A stretch of DNA of 64,000 bases from Polydactylus sextarius (Eukaryota > Chordata > Actinopteri > Polynemidae). Under the pieces are notes generated by a model, which searched no databases, had not been told where the DNA came from, and worked only from the letters and a program-made list of their open reading frames with translations. Shown piece by piece: positions 22,219-34,068 of the stretch. A program made the translations under genes and the position numbers. Positions within the stretch are counted from its first letter, which is position 1. Each line of letters opens with the position of its first letter. Where the stretch lies: assembly GCA_016801845.1 (NCBI GenBank), contig CM028926.1, positions 10,765,001-10,829,000 of the forward strand, read 5' to 3'.

Positions 22219-25200
22219 TCAGAAGTGGATGTATGAGATCTGAACGTCGCCGCTGATCTCCAGCGTGTCGATCTCGTTGAAAGACGTCAGACGGTGGAAG
22301 AAGTCGAACGAGTGCTGCCCGTTCACAAACACCTTAAACTTCTGGTTCCCACAACGAATCGACATCTGAGAAACACAGGAGGGAAAAAATAAATCAAAAC
22401 ACCGCACACACACATAAAATCACATTAACATTAATGATGGTGCCTTGAACGGTGACTTACATCAAAGTACTGCCCCTCGATGAAGGGGTTCATGCTCATC
22501 TCTCTCTCCTCTCGACCCCAGCTTCCCCCAATCTGACTGTTTCTCACCACGTCCCCGTCTCTCACCCTCGGGTTCAAGTGGAAAGCAATGTCCCGACTTC
22601 TGCCAACCACGAAGTTGATGGCAAATCTGCAACACGACAAACGACACAGACGGTCCGTCAGTACTCACACGCTGCAGTGTGGTAATGTGACGTGTTGTAT
22701 GAACTATACGGCCACTAAAGCACACACTTGTTTGCTCCGTAGGGAATCATCCCTCTGATGATGACGGTCCGCTTCGGGAACATCCCTCCTGGGATCATGT
22801 CAGCGAACGGCATCGGCTTCAGACACGCACGGAAAAATAATAAGACACATTAAACACAGGTTCACTGTATATTTAAACATGTTAACAAGAGATTAGAAAG
22901 ACTAATTTAATGTTGCAGTTCTTCTCTGTCACCACAAGAGGGCAGCAGCTATGATTGAAAATATTTTATTTTCTTCTCGTACAGTGAATTTGAATTTGGC
23001 TACGTGGTGACGGACAGTCACATCATGAATTCAACCTTTATTCCTCTAAAAAATAAAATATTAGAACGACTGAAGATCAATTTAACGTTGCAGTTCTTCA
23101 GTGTGACCACAAGATGGCGACAGTTAAAAAATGAACAATTGAACATTTTATTTTGTATTTTAGCAGAAGATTTTTATTTGGCTACTTGGAAACTAACCTA
23201 AACATACTTTAATTCTTCTATTTTTTTACAAAAACTATTTTAAAGCTAAAAAATTATTTATTGTAGCATTTCCTCACTGTCAGTAGCAGTTATATTTATA
23301 CTTACAGGGTTGTAGACGGGCTGTCCACCAATGCCCTGCAAACAAAATCAAATCAACACAAACACACAGATTAAAAGCTGTGAAAATCTCATTTAAACTA
23401 AAGTTACGTCGACTGTGTCGAGCAGTTTTCTGACCGGCAGCGATGATCCTGGGTATCCACCCTGAGAGGAAAATAAACACTTTATTAATGCGACGCAAAG
23501 GTCGAAAAACAGAAAACATGTCAAATTATTTGACTTACTTTTGTATAAAACATAAAATAAAGTGTAAATAACACAAAATTGTATCATACCCCCATTCCAC
23601 AGCCCATGTCTCCTGGATAACAACCCTACGGAAAAAAACTAAGGTTTAATACGATTTGTTACACGTTGATGATGATGATGATAAACATGAAATAAAGTGT
23701 TTATTCACCCCCATGTCACCTCCTGGATATCCATCCTGTTGACAAGAAAACATGGTCAATATTTATCAGTCTTCACATCTGAAATATTTCATGAACAGAA
23801 ACATCCACAGATACGACAAACGTACTCCCATTCCTCCGCCCATGTTTCCTGGGTATCCCTGGAAGTGAAGAGTTCAAAAAAGTTTAATAAATTACAATAA
23901 TAAAATCTTTATTTCTAATTTTTCCAACAACGTTAACTTACCCCGATGCAACCTCCAGGATATCCTCCCTGTTGGAAAAGTGGCGAACATGTTAAATACT
24001 GAACAACGATGTGTTGAATTTACTTTTTTTTAGATTTTAGCACTTACTCCCATTCCTCCTCCCATTCCTCCTCCCATTCCTCCTCCCATTCCTCCTCCCA
24101 TTCCTCCTCCCATTCCTCCTCCCATTCCTCCTCCCATTCCTCCCTGAAAAATCAAACAAAAGTGTAAAACTAATCATTAAAATCTTGTAATAACTATTAG
24201 TTAAAGTTGTAAAAATGAGCTTAATTAACTTTAAAAACTCATCCTGACACAGCAGCACAGAACATAACGTCTACGTTTATTAGCATCATTTCTGGTGAAC
24301 TTGTAACAGAAGGAGGTCCCACCCCGATGATGTTGATGGTCTGGATGGAGACGTCTCCTCCGATCTGCAGAGCACGGACTCTCTCCACCAGGATACGGTG
24401 CGGGAAGGTGTAGAAGTCGTTTCCGTTGACTTTGATCTGCAACGTAGAAACCAGGATCATCCTCCAAATAATCAACAGAGTCTGGTGCATGAACATATGA
24501 TGAATCTTCTTTTATGAACAATTAAAAGTCTATATATCTGCTTCAGGTCTGACCTGGTAGCCTTGTGAAGTCACCATGATGACCATCTCAAAGGCCTCGC
24601 CCTTGTTAAAGGGCATTCTACGAATCTTGTCCTCCGACTCCCAGGATCCATTCTGACAAGTGTTGAACACCACTTTGTCCCAACCGTCAAACCGAGGGTT
24701 GAAGTGGAGGGCGATGTCGCTGGGCTCGGACTCGCCGCAGAGCAGGTTGATGAAGAACCTGCAGAAGAGACGTCACACACAAATCACTGCTGAGTCAGGT
24801 TGATTTAGTGTTAGAAAACACACAGTGCAGGTTGGACCACACTGCACAAACAGGTAGATACCATCCTCATCACAAAAGAGCAACAGTCTATGGTATGTGT
24901 CATGTTTACTTTTCCTGCTAGTGGCTTGTAAAAGTGCCTTTGACATCTTATATAATAGTATTTGAGAAGGGGAAGGGCGGATGATAAATGTGGAGCGTCG
25001 ATATGCAATAATGTTAAGAAACCTGCTCCACCCAGAGTTTGATTACACAAGGTGTTACCTCCGCTTCAAATCAGCGTCTGGAGGTTTCGATCAGATAAAA
25101 ATCACTGCGGATACTACTGATGACACGGTTACCTAATTGGAAACTAATATGATTATGATATTGACACAACACACCCCAATGTATTAAATATTAAACTAAA

Positions 25201-25747
25201 AGTTCAGACTGATGCTTTAAAATTCACCTGGTGATGTTCTCAGGGACCGACCCCTGCAGGTAGATGGACGTCCCTTCTCTTATTCCTCCATAAATGGGCC
25301 CCAGGTAGGGAATCATCTGTGGAGCCAATAAAAACACATTCAACTACACTGTTGCATTAAACAGCATTATAAATGATCATAAATGAGCTCAACTATTCCC
25401 ACAAACACTTCAGCGTTTTACAGATTTTGTCGTCTTGGTATTTTTCACAAAACTCTGAACTTATAATTCACTGGACGTCAAAACTGTTCCTGCATTTCAA
25501 AGGACAAATATTTAACAAATATAAAATAAAACTCTTTGAAAATTGAAGGATAATTAGATTATAAACAGCTACAGAAAACAATGACAACCAACCAGACTTT
25601 CGATCAACTAATCAACTCAAAATCTGCCTCTGTCTGAATCTACATGACGCTCACATATTTTCATTGTGGTCGCCTCAGTGTGCAGCCAGGACAGGTACTT
25701 ACAGGACTGTAGATGGGCTGATAGCCAGGAGGAGCAACAAAGGTCAT
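22219..25747 (-). CDS. lgals4: tandem-repeat galectin, galectin-4-like, 14 coding exons
   Basis: Beta-galactoside-binding lectin with two carbohydrate-recognition domains (CRDs). Exons in transcript order: 25747-25703, 25316-25228, 24758-24554, 24436-24323, 24143-24048, 23968-23942, 23858-23826, 23735-23709, 23625-23590, 23461-23408, 23335-23306, 22816-22728, 22626-22461, 22365-22219. These sum to 385 aa. CRD1 (about 1-151) has HFNPRF, VVFN and WESE. CRD2 (about 253-385) has HLNPRV, VVRN and WGRE. Both sugar-binding signatures look intact. The N-terminus (MTFVAPPGYQPIYSP) and the C-terminal strand pattern resemble galectin-4 more than galectin-9. The linker (152-252) is Gly/Tyr/Pro/Met-rich and encoded by phase-0 mini-exons of 27-96 nt. 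A TATA-like box lies upstream. Galectins lack a signal peptide and none is seen. Its 3' end faces axl. Confidence 0.88.
24048..24143 (-). repeat. lgals4: 12-bp coding minisatellite, eight copies, in the lgals4 linker
   Basis: The whole exon is eight near-exact copies of a 12-bp unit encoding Gly-Gly-Met-Gly. Unit length is a multiple of three and the exon is phase 0 at both ends, so copy-number change would keep the frame. It is coding sequence, not CRISPR. Confidence 0.9.
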
Positions 25748-25828
25748 AGCAGCAGTCGTTGAGGAGGACGAGTAGAAAGAGGAATCGGGAGAGTTTCCGT
25801 CAGGAGCCGATCTCTGTTGGACGCTTTG

Positions 25829-25835
25829 TTTTATA
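25829..25835 (-). promoter_or_regulatory. lgals4: candidate TATA box of lgals4
   Basis: TATAAAA on the minus strand, about 80 bp upstream of the galectin ATG. Initiation some 30 bp downstream would leave a 5' UTR of roughly 50 nt. The spacing is reasonable but no start site can be confirmed. Confidence 0.5.
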
Positions 25836-28400
25836 CAGGTGATGAGGAGGGGAGGAGGGCTACATCACCATGTTTACTTTAGAGCCACATGACGATCACC
25901 TTCGACCCTGAGGAGGAGCGGCACATTACAACAAAAGGCAAAACCAACATGATGAAACATGCAGCTGCAGCTCAAACCCCTTCACTCACGTCAAAGTCCA
26001 AAAGAAAAGTTCATCGTTATTATTATTATTTTAGCTTAAACATCAGATTTTTATCAGCTCACCTTTTGTGTGAATGATCCAAATCTAAAATAAAAAAAAG
26101 TAACAACTAATTCAAGCTGTAAAATGTGTGAATTTTCTATTGAGAGATTAATAAATCAATCTAATTTAATATTTCTTATTCTTTGTGATGCAGAACAGAG
26201 AATAAAATCTGTGTAGGAAACTTCATCTTGAGTGTACATAGAGTTTAATTTTTATATATATAAAAACCGAGGGTGTGAGTGATTCATAAAATATTCAGAC
26301 AAACCCTATTGACCAAAGACAAACAGAAATGTGAGTAAACGTCACCTAACACACATAAATGGAGAAAGACACATCCTTTCAGATAACAAACACTGTCACT
26401 GTGATACAAGGGTGTGTCCTGAGGTACAACAATGTACTTGTGATATAGATTAAGATAAAAAAAAATCCCAACATGGCCACTGAGAGAACAAGGAACATTT
26501 GAATTAAATTAACTATAAAATAACCTGCAGGATTCATAATAATGACACATCAAGATGAAGATGAGTGTCACATTTATTTAAACTGTTACTGTTTTAATGT
26601 GATTTATTTCTGCTGAAATACAGATAAGATCGTGGACCTGAACCAGGAAGTTTAGATGCATCTTTGACAGATTCATTTAGAAAATATCAAATCACAGTGT
26701 GTAATGTTAAACGTAACTACAGTGTCTGGTGTATTGATCCGTGTGCAATTTGCGGAACACGTTACGACAAACAAGCACATTAAGTAAAACAATAGAAGTT
26801 TTCGTATAGTTCACCTGAAAGACAAGAGGACGAGATGGAAGATGGACGACTGGATCCGTCCATTTCTACCCTGGGATGTATACACACATCCACACCTACA
26901 GGCAGTACGCTCAGTTCACCCTCCCAGGGCGGTGGGAGGAAACTCACACAGACACAGGGAGAACATACAGACTCTACACAGAAAGACTCTGGAGTCAAAC
27001 CCAGGACTTTCTTGCTGTGAGGCAACAGCTCTAAGCCCTGCTCCGCCGTGCTGCCCTCGTCGTACATCACATCACGTACATCAGGAAATTTAAAACAAAC
27101 GTGAGGCTTTTAGGTTCCTCTGGGTAGTTGAACAGTTTAGTCAACTGGTAATTTATCACTGATCATAAAAAAAGGTTCTTTACATACTGAGCTGAGATTA
27201 ACTGGAAGTTATTACTATACATTTAGATCAGGTACATATTAAATCCACATGTAACTTCAGATTCTGTGGAACTGATGACTGCCATCTCATGGACAGTTAC
27301 TGATATGACAGACTTGTCTCTGGTTCTGGATCTTGTTCAGTGAAATAAACCTCGGCAACATGGCAACACTCAACAAAATCATTGCATTGAAGATTTAATT
27401 ATGTTGTTTAGTGTTAAGACTCATCTGTTTCAAGAAAAATAATGTATTAATGTAAAAGGGAGAAACCAAGGGTGTAACTTTGGGTCTAGCACTGGGGGGT
27501 GAAACTTTCTGCTTAATTATTTATTGAATCATTTCATTTTTTCATTTGTCGTTCCTGTATTAGAAATACATTGATTGATCTGATTTTAACCCCCATGTAA
27601 ATTAACAAACAAAAGTAACAAAAGATAAATTGTTCCCAGGACTGATCAGAGACAGAGAGGACGGAGACAGGGTCATGGTCAAAACAAAACAAGGTGTTAA
27701 TTAGATGACGGCAAATTCAGGGTGAACGGTGCTGGAAGGCAACAGGAACCAGGACAGTTAATCAACACACGGGCTAATGAAATGTATCAGCCCGTAACAC
27801 CCTGTATGACACAACTCTCTCAAGGACATGAGTGTGTGTGAGTGTAAACAAATATATCATTTTTCAAATAGGTTATTTTTTTAAAGCAGTGAAAACATAA
27901 CAGTGTCTGGCAGAGAATAAAACTTTGTTTTATTAAAGAGCAACAACGTCAAAAGAAGTCAAACATAATGAGAGAATAAGAAGAGTATGTGACTTATGAA
28001 AAAATAAAAGGAGGTCGACATAAGGTTAGAGTTAACCAGCCTAAACCAGTCACAATAACAGTTAAACCAGTTTAAGTGTCAGTCACTGCGTCTGGGACGT
28101 GACTGGTTATGACGTCATGACTCCAGCTTTGATGTTGGAGTATAAAAGACTGAATGTAACAGACTCAGACACTTCTTCTTCTGCTTCTTTTAACAACTTT
28201 TATTCTTTACTTGGTTCTGTTGCACAATGTCTGTTATTGTGGGATCATCACTGCACCACATCAAGTGTTTGTAAACGAGGCTCGTGGTTATTTTCCAAAA
28301 GAAAAAAAAAACTCAGAAATGAAGCATCACTGTTTCTAAACAGTATAAAGTCTAAAGAAGCAGACATTTTCAGCCGTGGTAAAGTTATATGTCAACACTA
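25836..28400. other. intergenic DNA between lgals4 and the ZNF cluster
   Basis: No gene is supported. The stretch is AT-rich and includes the dispersed repeat at about 26817-27066. Its right end (about 28260-28400) resembles ZNF intron sequence seen again near 31490-31600 and 52060-52200, so the duplicated units begin near here. Confidence 0.5.
26817..27066. repeat. dispersed teleost repeat fragment
   Basis: The segment contains phrases I recognise from a very common fish interspersed repeat: 'gtgggaggaaactcacacag', 'gggagaacatacagactcta' and 'cttgctgtgaggcaacagct'. It is diverged and has no coding content. I do not assign it to a named family. Confidence 0.6.
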
Positions 28401-28587
28401 GTAACATCATCATGTCCCACACATACCTGCTAACAGTCCCAACACAGGGTGATGGACTAACGCCACAGTAGATACCAGTGATACACCACAGTGTGAAGAC
28501 ACCACCTGTATATAAGGTGACACGACAGGAAGAAAATATCTAAAACGAGCTTTAAACAGACCAGGACTCAGACTTTAGAGGACTCAC

Positions 28588-28795
28588 CGACTCTGTTCAA
28601 CTGAACTCGAGGGTTGAAAGCAGCCTCCAGGTGTCTCCATCGCTGTATCTCTTGTCTTAAACCATCAATTTCATCCTCGTACTCCGCTGTGACTCTGTCA
28701 ATGAGTCCACATATAGAATCAACTGTGTCCATGGAGCAGCAAGTCTCTCTTAGTCGCTGTTCAACCAACTCTCTCAACTTGTGTCCTGCAGACAT
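28588..28795 (-). pseudogene. orphan ZNF first exon with its promoter
   Basis: The 208-nt exon has a good ATG and a clean donor (GTCG|gtgagt). It encodes the 69-residue N-terminal module beginning MSAGHKLREL. Going downstream on the minus strand I find no acidic-linker or zinc-finger exon before the galectin gene. The upstream cassette still has a TATA-like box (28929-28935). It is either a decapitated duplicate or the 5' end of a transcript with an unrecognised partner exon. The RETCC/VDSICG subtype matches ZNF-H at the far end of the cluster. Confidence 0.7.
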
Positions 28796-28928
28796 TTTCA
28801 CAACCAAACAAAAACACGTGGTGGAAGGAAGGAGATCCTCCGAGACGCGGACCTGAACTGGAACAACACAACCAGAGCGACTGTAGCGGAGACTGGACCA
28901 GGAACAACCGACCTTCTTCTACTTGGTG

Positions 28929-28935
28929 TTTTATA
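28929..28935 (-). promoter_or_regulatory. TATA-like box of the orphan ZNF first exon
   Basis: TATAAAA on the minus strand within the shared promoter cassette, about 135 bp upstream of the ATG. The same spacing is seen at the other TATA-bearing ZNF units. Confidence 0.6.
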
Positions 28936-29399
28936 GCGGTTGGAGCTTAACTTGGTGCATTAGCGCCACCGACTGGTATGGAGTGTGGACTGGATGTGAT
29001 GTAGTCAACATTTTCATATTCCACGTGGTGCTTGAATGTCATGATAATGACATTTGTGATTAATGACAACTTCTTATTGTGACTTTAACCTCATTGGAAG
29101 GAAAAGTTATTTCCAACGTGTCACAAACAATAGTGGGACATTTATGTTGATGAATGGTTCTTAAACAAGTGAATTCTTCCTGTATAGTATAATAACCATG
29201 TAGGGTCTGGGTTGTTGTTCAAGGCATAAAACTTAAAGGAGTCTTTAGGTGTCAGTATGAACACATGAAGCGTTTTAACTGAGGTGCTACAAATTCTAAC
29301 GCTGCAACATTGGAACGTGGCGTCGACTGGTCCAAGTCAGGTTTTGATCAGGATCAAGACGTCCATGTCCTGTGAATGGGTTGTTTCATCTGTTTGTTT

Positions 29400-30015
29400 A
29401 AAGTGTTTTGGTTCTACCAGTGGTGGAACAAGTCCTCAGGTCATTTTCTTCAGTAAAAGTACACACACAACAAAATGTTGGGAAAACATTTATTTAACCT
29501 TTAATAACGTGTCACAATTATAAAAAAAAAAAAAATAGTTAGAAATGATATTAGTGAGTAAAGATCTCAGGTAAACGCAGCAGAATAAAATGTACAGGAT
29601 TTTATCTGGATTGTTGTAGAGAAGATGTATCAAGTAACATATTATAAAAATACTCAGAGTAGAAGATTCATTCTACTACAACACTTCAGTAAATGCACTT
29701 ACTTTCTCTACTGAGTTCAACTGAACTCCAACATGGCAACACTCAAAATCATTGCATTGCAGATTTAATTTTAATGTTTAGTGTTAAGGCTCATCTATTT
29801 CAAGAAAAATAATGTATAAAGCTTTTTTATCTTGGCTGCACATCTGCAGTCATGTATCATTTCTCCTCTGTGTGGACGACTGCATGTTGGGTCAAATTTG
29901 TTCAGTGTTTAACACGATTGTCACAGTAAGAGAAGCTAAATAATTTCTATCATGTGTGAGTTCTCATGTGTTTATTTAGACTCTGTTTGAAATGATAAGA
30001 TTTACCACAATCAGA
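29400..30015 (-). other. ZNF-A 3' region with an out-of-frame last finger
   Basis: This DNA follows the ZNF-A stop and closely matches the region downstream of ZNF-B (about 33540-34068). At about 29937-30015 it still spells the last finger of ZNF-B, but out of frame because the preceding linker is partly deleted. A minus-strand AATAAA occurs at 29489-29494. Confidence 0.55.
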
Positions 30016-30019
30016 ACAG

Positions 30020-32455
30020 CTAAATGGTTACATGGATTATCATGTGTGTTTTCAGATCTGACATAAGACTAAATGTTTTGCCACAGTCAGAGCAGCTATA
30101 TGGTTTCTCTACTGTGTGGATTTTCATGTGTGATTTCACATATGACATTCGACTAAATTTTTTGCCACAATAAGAACAGCTACATGGTTTCTCTACTGTG
30201 TGGACTCTCATGTGTGATTTCACATATGACATTCGACTAAATGTTTTGCCACAATCAGAGCAGGTATAAGGTTTCTCTCCTGTGTGAATCATCATGTGTC
30301 TTTTGAGATCTGATCTGAAACAAAAACTTTTACCACAATCAGAACAGCTATGAGGTTTCTGTCCCTTGTGAATTACCATGTGTCTTGTCAGATCTGCATT
30401 TCGACTGCATGTTTTACCACACTCACAACAGATAAATAATTTCTTCCCATTGATGTAAATCACAGAGTCATCGTTGTTTTTCAGAGTATTCAACTCTGAC
30501 TGAGGTTCTTTAGTCTTGTTCCAATTTTCACTGTCATCAGTGTCTGGGTCAGAAGAGTCTGAAGTCTCATCATCTCTACCTGGTTGTAAAGGTCTGTCTT
30601 GATCCAAGGTTTTTCCTTGTTCTGACTCTTCATAGTCGTCTCCATCAGCTTCTGTTTCCATCTGTTCAGTTGAGGTGCTCACTGAAGACTTTGTCTCTCT
30701 GTCCTTCTCTGTCTGGACCTGATGAAGCTGTGAGCTCAGAGGTTTCTCATCATCATCTTCATACTTCACATCAACAGGATCAAGAGGGAACTTGCTGACA
30801 TCAGCCTCATCAGGTCTTTGAAGCTGCTCTTCCTCCTGATCCATCCACAGTCCCTCCTGTTCCTCTTTAACGTTTGGAGGCTCTGGGACCTCCTGGACTA
30901 GACTGGAGCTCCAGTCCTGCTGTTCAGGAGGAACCTCTTCCTTCTTCACCAACAGCTGCTGGACTTCTGTAATGAACAGTAAAGACACAGACTTTAGTGC
31001 AACCAAATGACAAACTTGATGCCTCTTAGTCGTATACCTGAACTCTGTAGAATAAATTGTGTGCAACTCCCTCCCTCGTCTGATACCTCTACAGTGTCCT
31101 TCACATCCAAACACACAAGAAAACAACTGAATAGACTCAGACGGCATCAATCCCAGAATACTCAGAGCCTGTACCTGAGTTTTGTGGAGTAGGCTACTTC
31201 ACTGGGTCGTCAGTATGAGCCCAAGTCTCCATGAAGACCAACCAAAGACCCAGTGGACACAAAGTTATTGATGAATAAACTGATTCTGCTGCTCATTGTC
31301 CTCTTGCATAATGTCTGTTATTGTAGGATCATCACTGCACCACTTTAAGTTCAGGAAATTTTTTTTTTTTTTAAATCAATTTCATGATCTAACAATCGAG
31401 TGTTAATAATTTGTCTGTTAGGTAATTCGTGTAAGCTGTACATGAGTTAACACGAGATACACATATTTGAGACATATGGAACATGGTTAACTTCAAACAG
31501 AAAAAAATAAAGTTTTACAAACCCAGAAATGAATCATCACCGTTTCTAAACAGTCTAAAGTCTAAAGCAGTAGACATCTGTCAGCTGTGGTAAAATTATA
31601 TCAACACAAATATTTCAACACTAAAGGTCCATTTAAGCTCTGGTAGGATATGCATGCGGACAAAGCCCTTTGTCCGTCTCCTGGCTTCATTACGTGTGTG
31701 ATTTCATGCGTATTAAGAGCTTATGGATGAGCAGCAAACTGAACAATACCACCGGAAATCGTCGGGGCAGTGTTGCGGTGTATAGGCCCAGATCACGTGC
31801 GACTAGCGAGAGAAAAAAAGACAAGAAAACAGACATCTCCGTCCACGTGCTGCCATTTATTTAACGGCCACTCAGACCACAACCGTCTACTGCTCTGGTC
31901 TTTTTATTCTGTCGTTTTTTATACAACCGTGATCTCATTCACCGTCGCCACGTTTGTTGTTTTTGTTTGAAACGGACGTTGAGTTCAGAAGTCTGCGTTC
32001 GGCGCTGCCCTCAACTGGAAACATTGTAACAACTATATCCACCATGAGTACTGATGCAGAGTATCATCATGTCCCACACATACCTGCTAACAGTCCCAAC
32101 ACAGGGTGATGGACTAACGCCACAGTAGATACCAGTGATACACCACAGTGTGAAGACACCACCTGTATATAAGGTGACACGACAGGAAGAAAATATCTAA
32201 AACGAGCTTTAAACAGACCAGGACTCAGACTTTAGAGGACTCACCGACTCTGTTCAACTGAACTCGAGGGTTGAAAGCAGCCTCCAGGTGTCTCCATCGC
32301 TGTATCTCTTGTCTTAAACCATCAATTTCATCCTCGTACTCCGCTGTGACTCTGTCAATGAGTCCACATATCTCTTCCACCGTGTCCATGGAGCAGCAAC
32401 TCTCTTTTATCAGTCGCTGTTTAACCAACTCTCTCAACTTGTGTCCTGCAGACAT
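30020..32455 (-). CDS. ZNF-A: C2H2 zinc-finger protein, five fingers
   Basis: Predicted nuclear DNA-binding protein of 385 aa from two exons (32455-32245, then 30966-30020), with a phase-1 junction (GTCG|gtgagt to ttacag|AAGTCC). Residues 1-70 form a predicted coiled-coil module. Residues 71-245 are an acidic linker rich in EE, DDD and SSS runs. Five C2H2 fingers follow. Fingers 3 and 4 are near-duplicates (both contain SRMSYVKSH), and the linkers before fingers 4 and 5 read HTVEKP instead of HTGEKP. The array ends early in VTI-stop because part of the linker before an ancestral sixth finger is deleted. No KRAB or SCAN motif is seen. Repression or transposon control is only inferred from the family's biology. 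Confidence 0.8.
31622..32055. repeat. dispersed repeat in ZNF-A intron, inverted copy in ZNF-B intron
   Basis: The segment begins after 'taaaggtccatttaagctc'. It carries a block (reverse strand reading agagcagtagacggt, then tggtctgag) that reappears on the opposite strand near 36965-37045 in the ZNF-B intron. Opposite orientation in two otherwise paralogous introns points to a mobile repeat. The ends are not clear enough to define its borders. Confidence 0.45.
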
Positions 32456-32584
32456 TTTCACAACCAAACACACGTGGTGGAAGGAAGGAGATCCTCCGAG
32501 ACGCGGACCTGAACTGGAACAACACAACCAGAGCGACTGTAGCGGAGACTGGACCAGGAACAACCGACCTTCTTCTACTTGGTG

Positions 32585-32591
32585 TTTTATA
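32585..32591 (-). promoter_or_regulatory. TATA-like box of ZNF-A
   Basis: TATAAAA on the minus strand in the shared cassette, just downstream of the conserved stretch GGTGGCGCTAATGCACCA. Its position relative to the ATG (about 135 bp) is the same as in the orphan unit and ZNF-F. Confidence 0.6.
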
Positions 32592-32602
32592 GCGGTTGGA
32601 GC

Positions 32603-32824
32603 TTAACTTGGTGCATTAGCGCCACCGACTGGTATGGAGTGTGGACTGGATGTAGAGGAAGATCTGGACAATAACTTGTTGGATCTGGAGTGTGAATATG
32701 ACTCTAATTGTGTCTCTGTAGCTGACAGTGCTGACTTGTTCTCTCTAGAACAGATACATTCATTCTTCCTATTGCAGTGACACATAGAGACGTCTTTGTT
32801 TTTCAGTCTCAGTTTTAATTTCAT
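32603..32824 (-). CDS. small conserved ORF (73 aa) upstream of ZNF-A promoter
   Basis: An ATG-started 73-codon frame begins MKLKLRLKNKDVSM and includes CHCNRKNECICS. The same predicted peptide occurs upstream of ZNF-B, -F and -H. It could be a short gene, a leftover of a larger gene or transposon, or chance within recently copied DNA. I recognise no family. Its last codons overlap the promoter cassette of ZNF-A, which argues against a separate conserved gene. Confidence 0.25.
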   Translation of the reverse strand: MKLKLRLKNKDVSMCHCNRKNECICSRENKSALSATETQLESYSHSRSNKLLSRSSSTSSPHSIPVGGANAPS

Positions 32825-32859
32825 CAACTTTCAAACAAACTGAAGGAATCTTAATAATG

Positions 32860-33300
32860 ACACTTCAAGATGGGGTCGAGGGTCAGTGCCAGTTCATTTT
32901 ATCTGATGCTGTTTGTTCAGTTTCTGCATTTCACATAATTACTGTTTCAATACAAATGGATTCAACTGTTCATCTGAGGTCCAGGACTTTAATAGCAAAC
33001 GTCTAAAACATTTTGAAAACATATTTCTTGCTCTGCAATCAACAATCAAATTCACTAACAAAAACAACTAAAGTGAAAATAAAAGATTCTTGATTCCAGA
33101 CATGTTACAAACCATCCATCCATTAACTACACCATGTATCCTGTTGAGGGTCATGGGGTGGAGCCCCTCGACGGGTTGCAAGTTTGGACAGATTAAAATA
33201 GTAACACGCAACACACTCATCAATCATGAACAATGTAGTTACTAAAGTAAAAGTAACAATACTTCAGTAAGAAAACACTTTATTATAAGTAAAAATCTGC
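32860..33300. repeat. ZNF-unit flanking repeat with LINE-tail-like segment (upstream of ZNF-A)
   Basis: A block of about 440 bp recurs upstream of ZNF-B (38320-38780), ZNF-F (about 48130-48520) and ZNF-H (about 62160-62600), always in the same orientation relative to its gene. It contains 'catccatccattaac' and 'atcctgttgagggtcatggg', reminiscent of a common fish interspersed repeat. It marks the outer edge of the duplicated unit. Confidence 0.6.
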
Positions 33301-34068
33301 AGAAAATGTCACTTCAGTGAAATTAAGTAATAACAGTCCATCTGACTTTAATATGACAGAACACATTACAATAAATAAGCAAATTATAAAGTAAAACAAT
33401 AAAAGTTTTCATACAGTGGCAACAAAGTAAATACGTCAACATCATAGTTTAAGTTTGTTAAATTAGTTTGAACATAGAGAACAGACTTATACATCATGTC
33501 AGCTCAGGACTGACATGAATATTAACAAATGTCAGGACGACTTTTGGTTCTACCAGTGGTGGAACAAGTCCTCAGGTCATTTTCTTTAATAAAAGTACAA
33601 ACACAAGAAAATGTTGGGAAAACACTTGTTTAACCTTTAACAATGTGTCACAAGTTAGAAATGATATTAGTGAGTAAAGATCTCAGGTAAACGCAGCAGA
33701 ATAAAATGTACAGGGTTTTATCTGGATTGTTGTAGAGAAGATGTATCAAGTAACATATTATAAAAATACTCAGAGTAGAAGATTCATTCTACTACAACAC
33801 TTCAGTAAATGCACTTACATTCTCTACTGAGTTCAACTGAACTCCAACATGGCAACACTCAACAAAATCATTGCATTGCAGATTTAATTTTAATGTTTAG
33901 TGTTAAGGCTCATCTATTTCAAGAAAAATAATGTATAAAGCTTTTTTATCTTGGCTGCACATCTGCAGTCATGTATCATTTCTCCTCTGTGTGGACGACT
34001 GCATGTTGGGTCAAATTTGTTCAGTGTTTAACACGATTGTCACAGTAAGAGAAGCTAAATAATTTCTA

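Noticed and set aside
24048..24143. CRISPR-like regular repeat
   Set aside because: Units are adjacent without spacers, encode GGMG in frame, and the genome is eukaryotic.
22219..25747. Galectin-9 identity for the tandem galectin
   Set aside because: The N-terminus MTFVAPPGYQPIYSP and the second CRD's SIRC…FKVFVNGQH…FDF…HRL pattern resemble galectin-4 more closely. The assignment is still by eye.
28614..28856. Antisense ORF starting MKAASRCLHRC opposite each ZNF first exon
   Set aside because: It is present in every cassette copy only because the sense exon is open in that frame. There is no independent evidence of coding.
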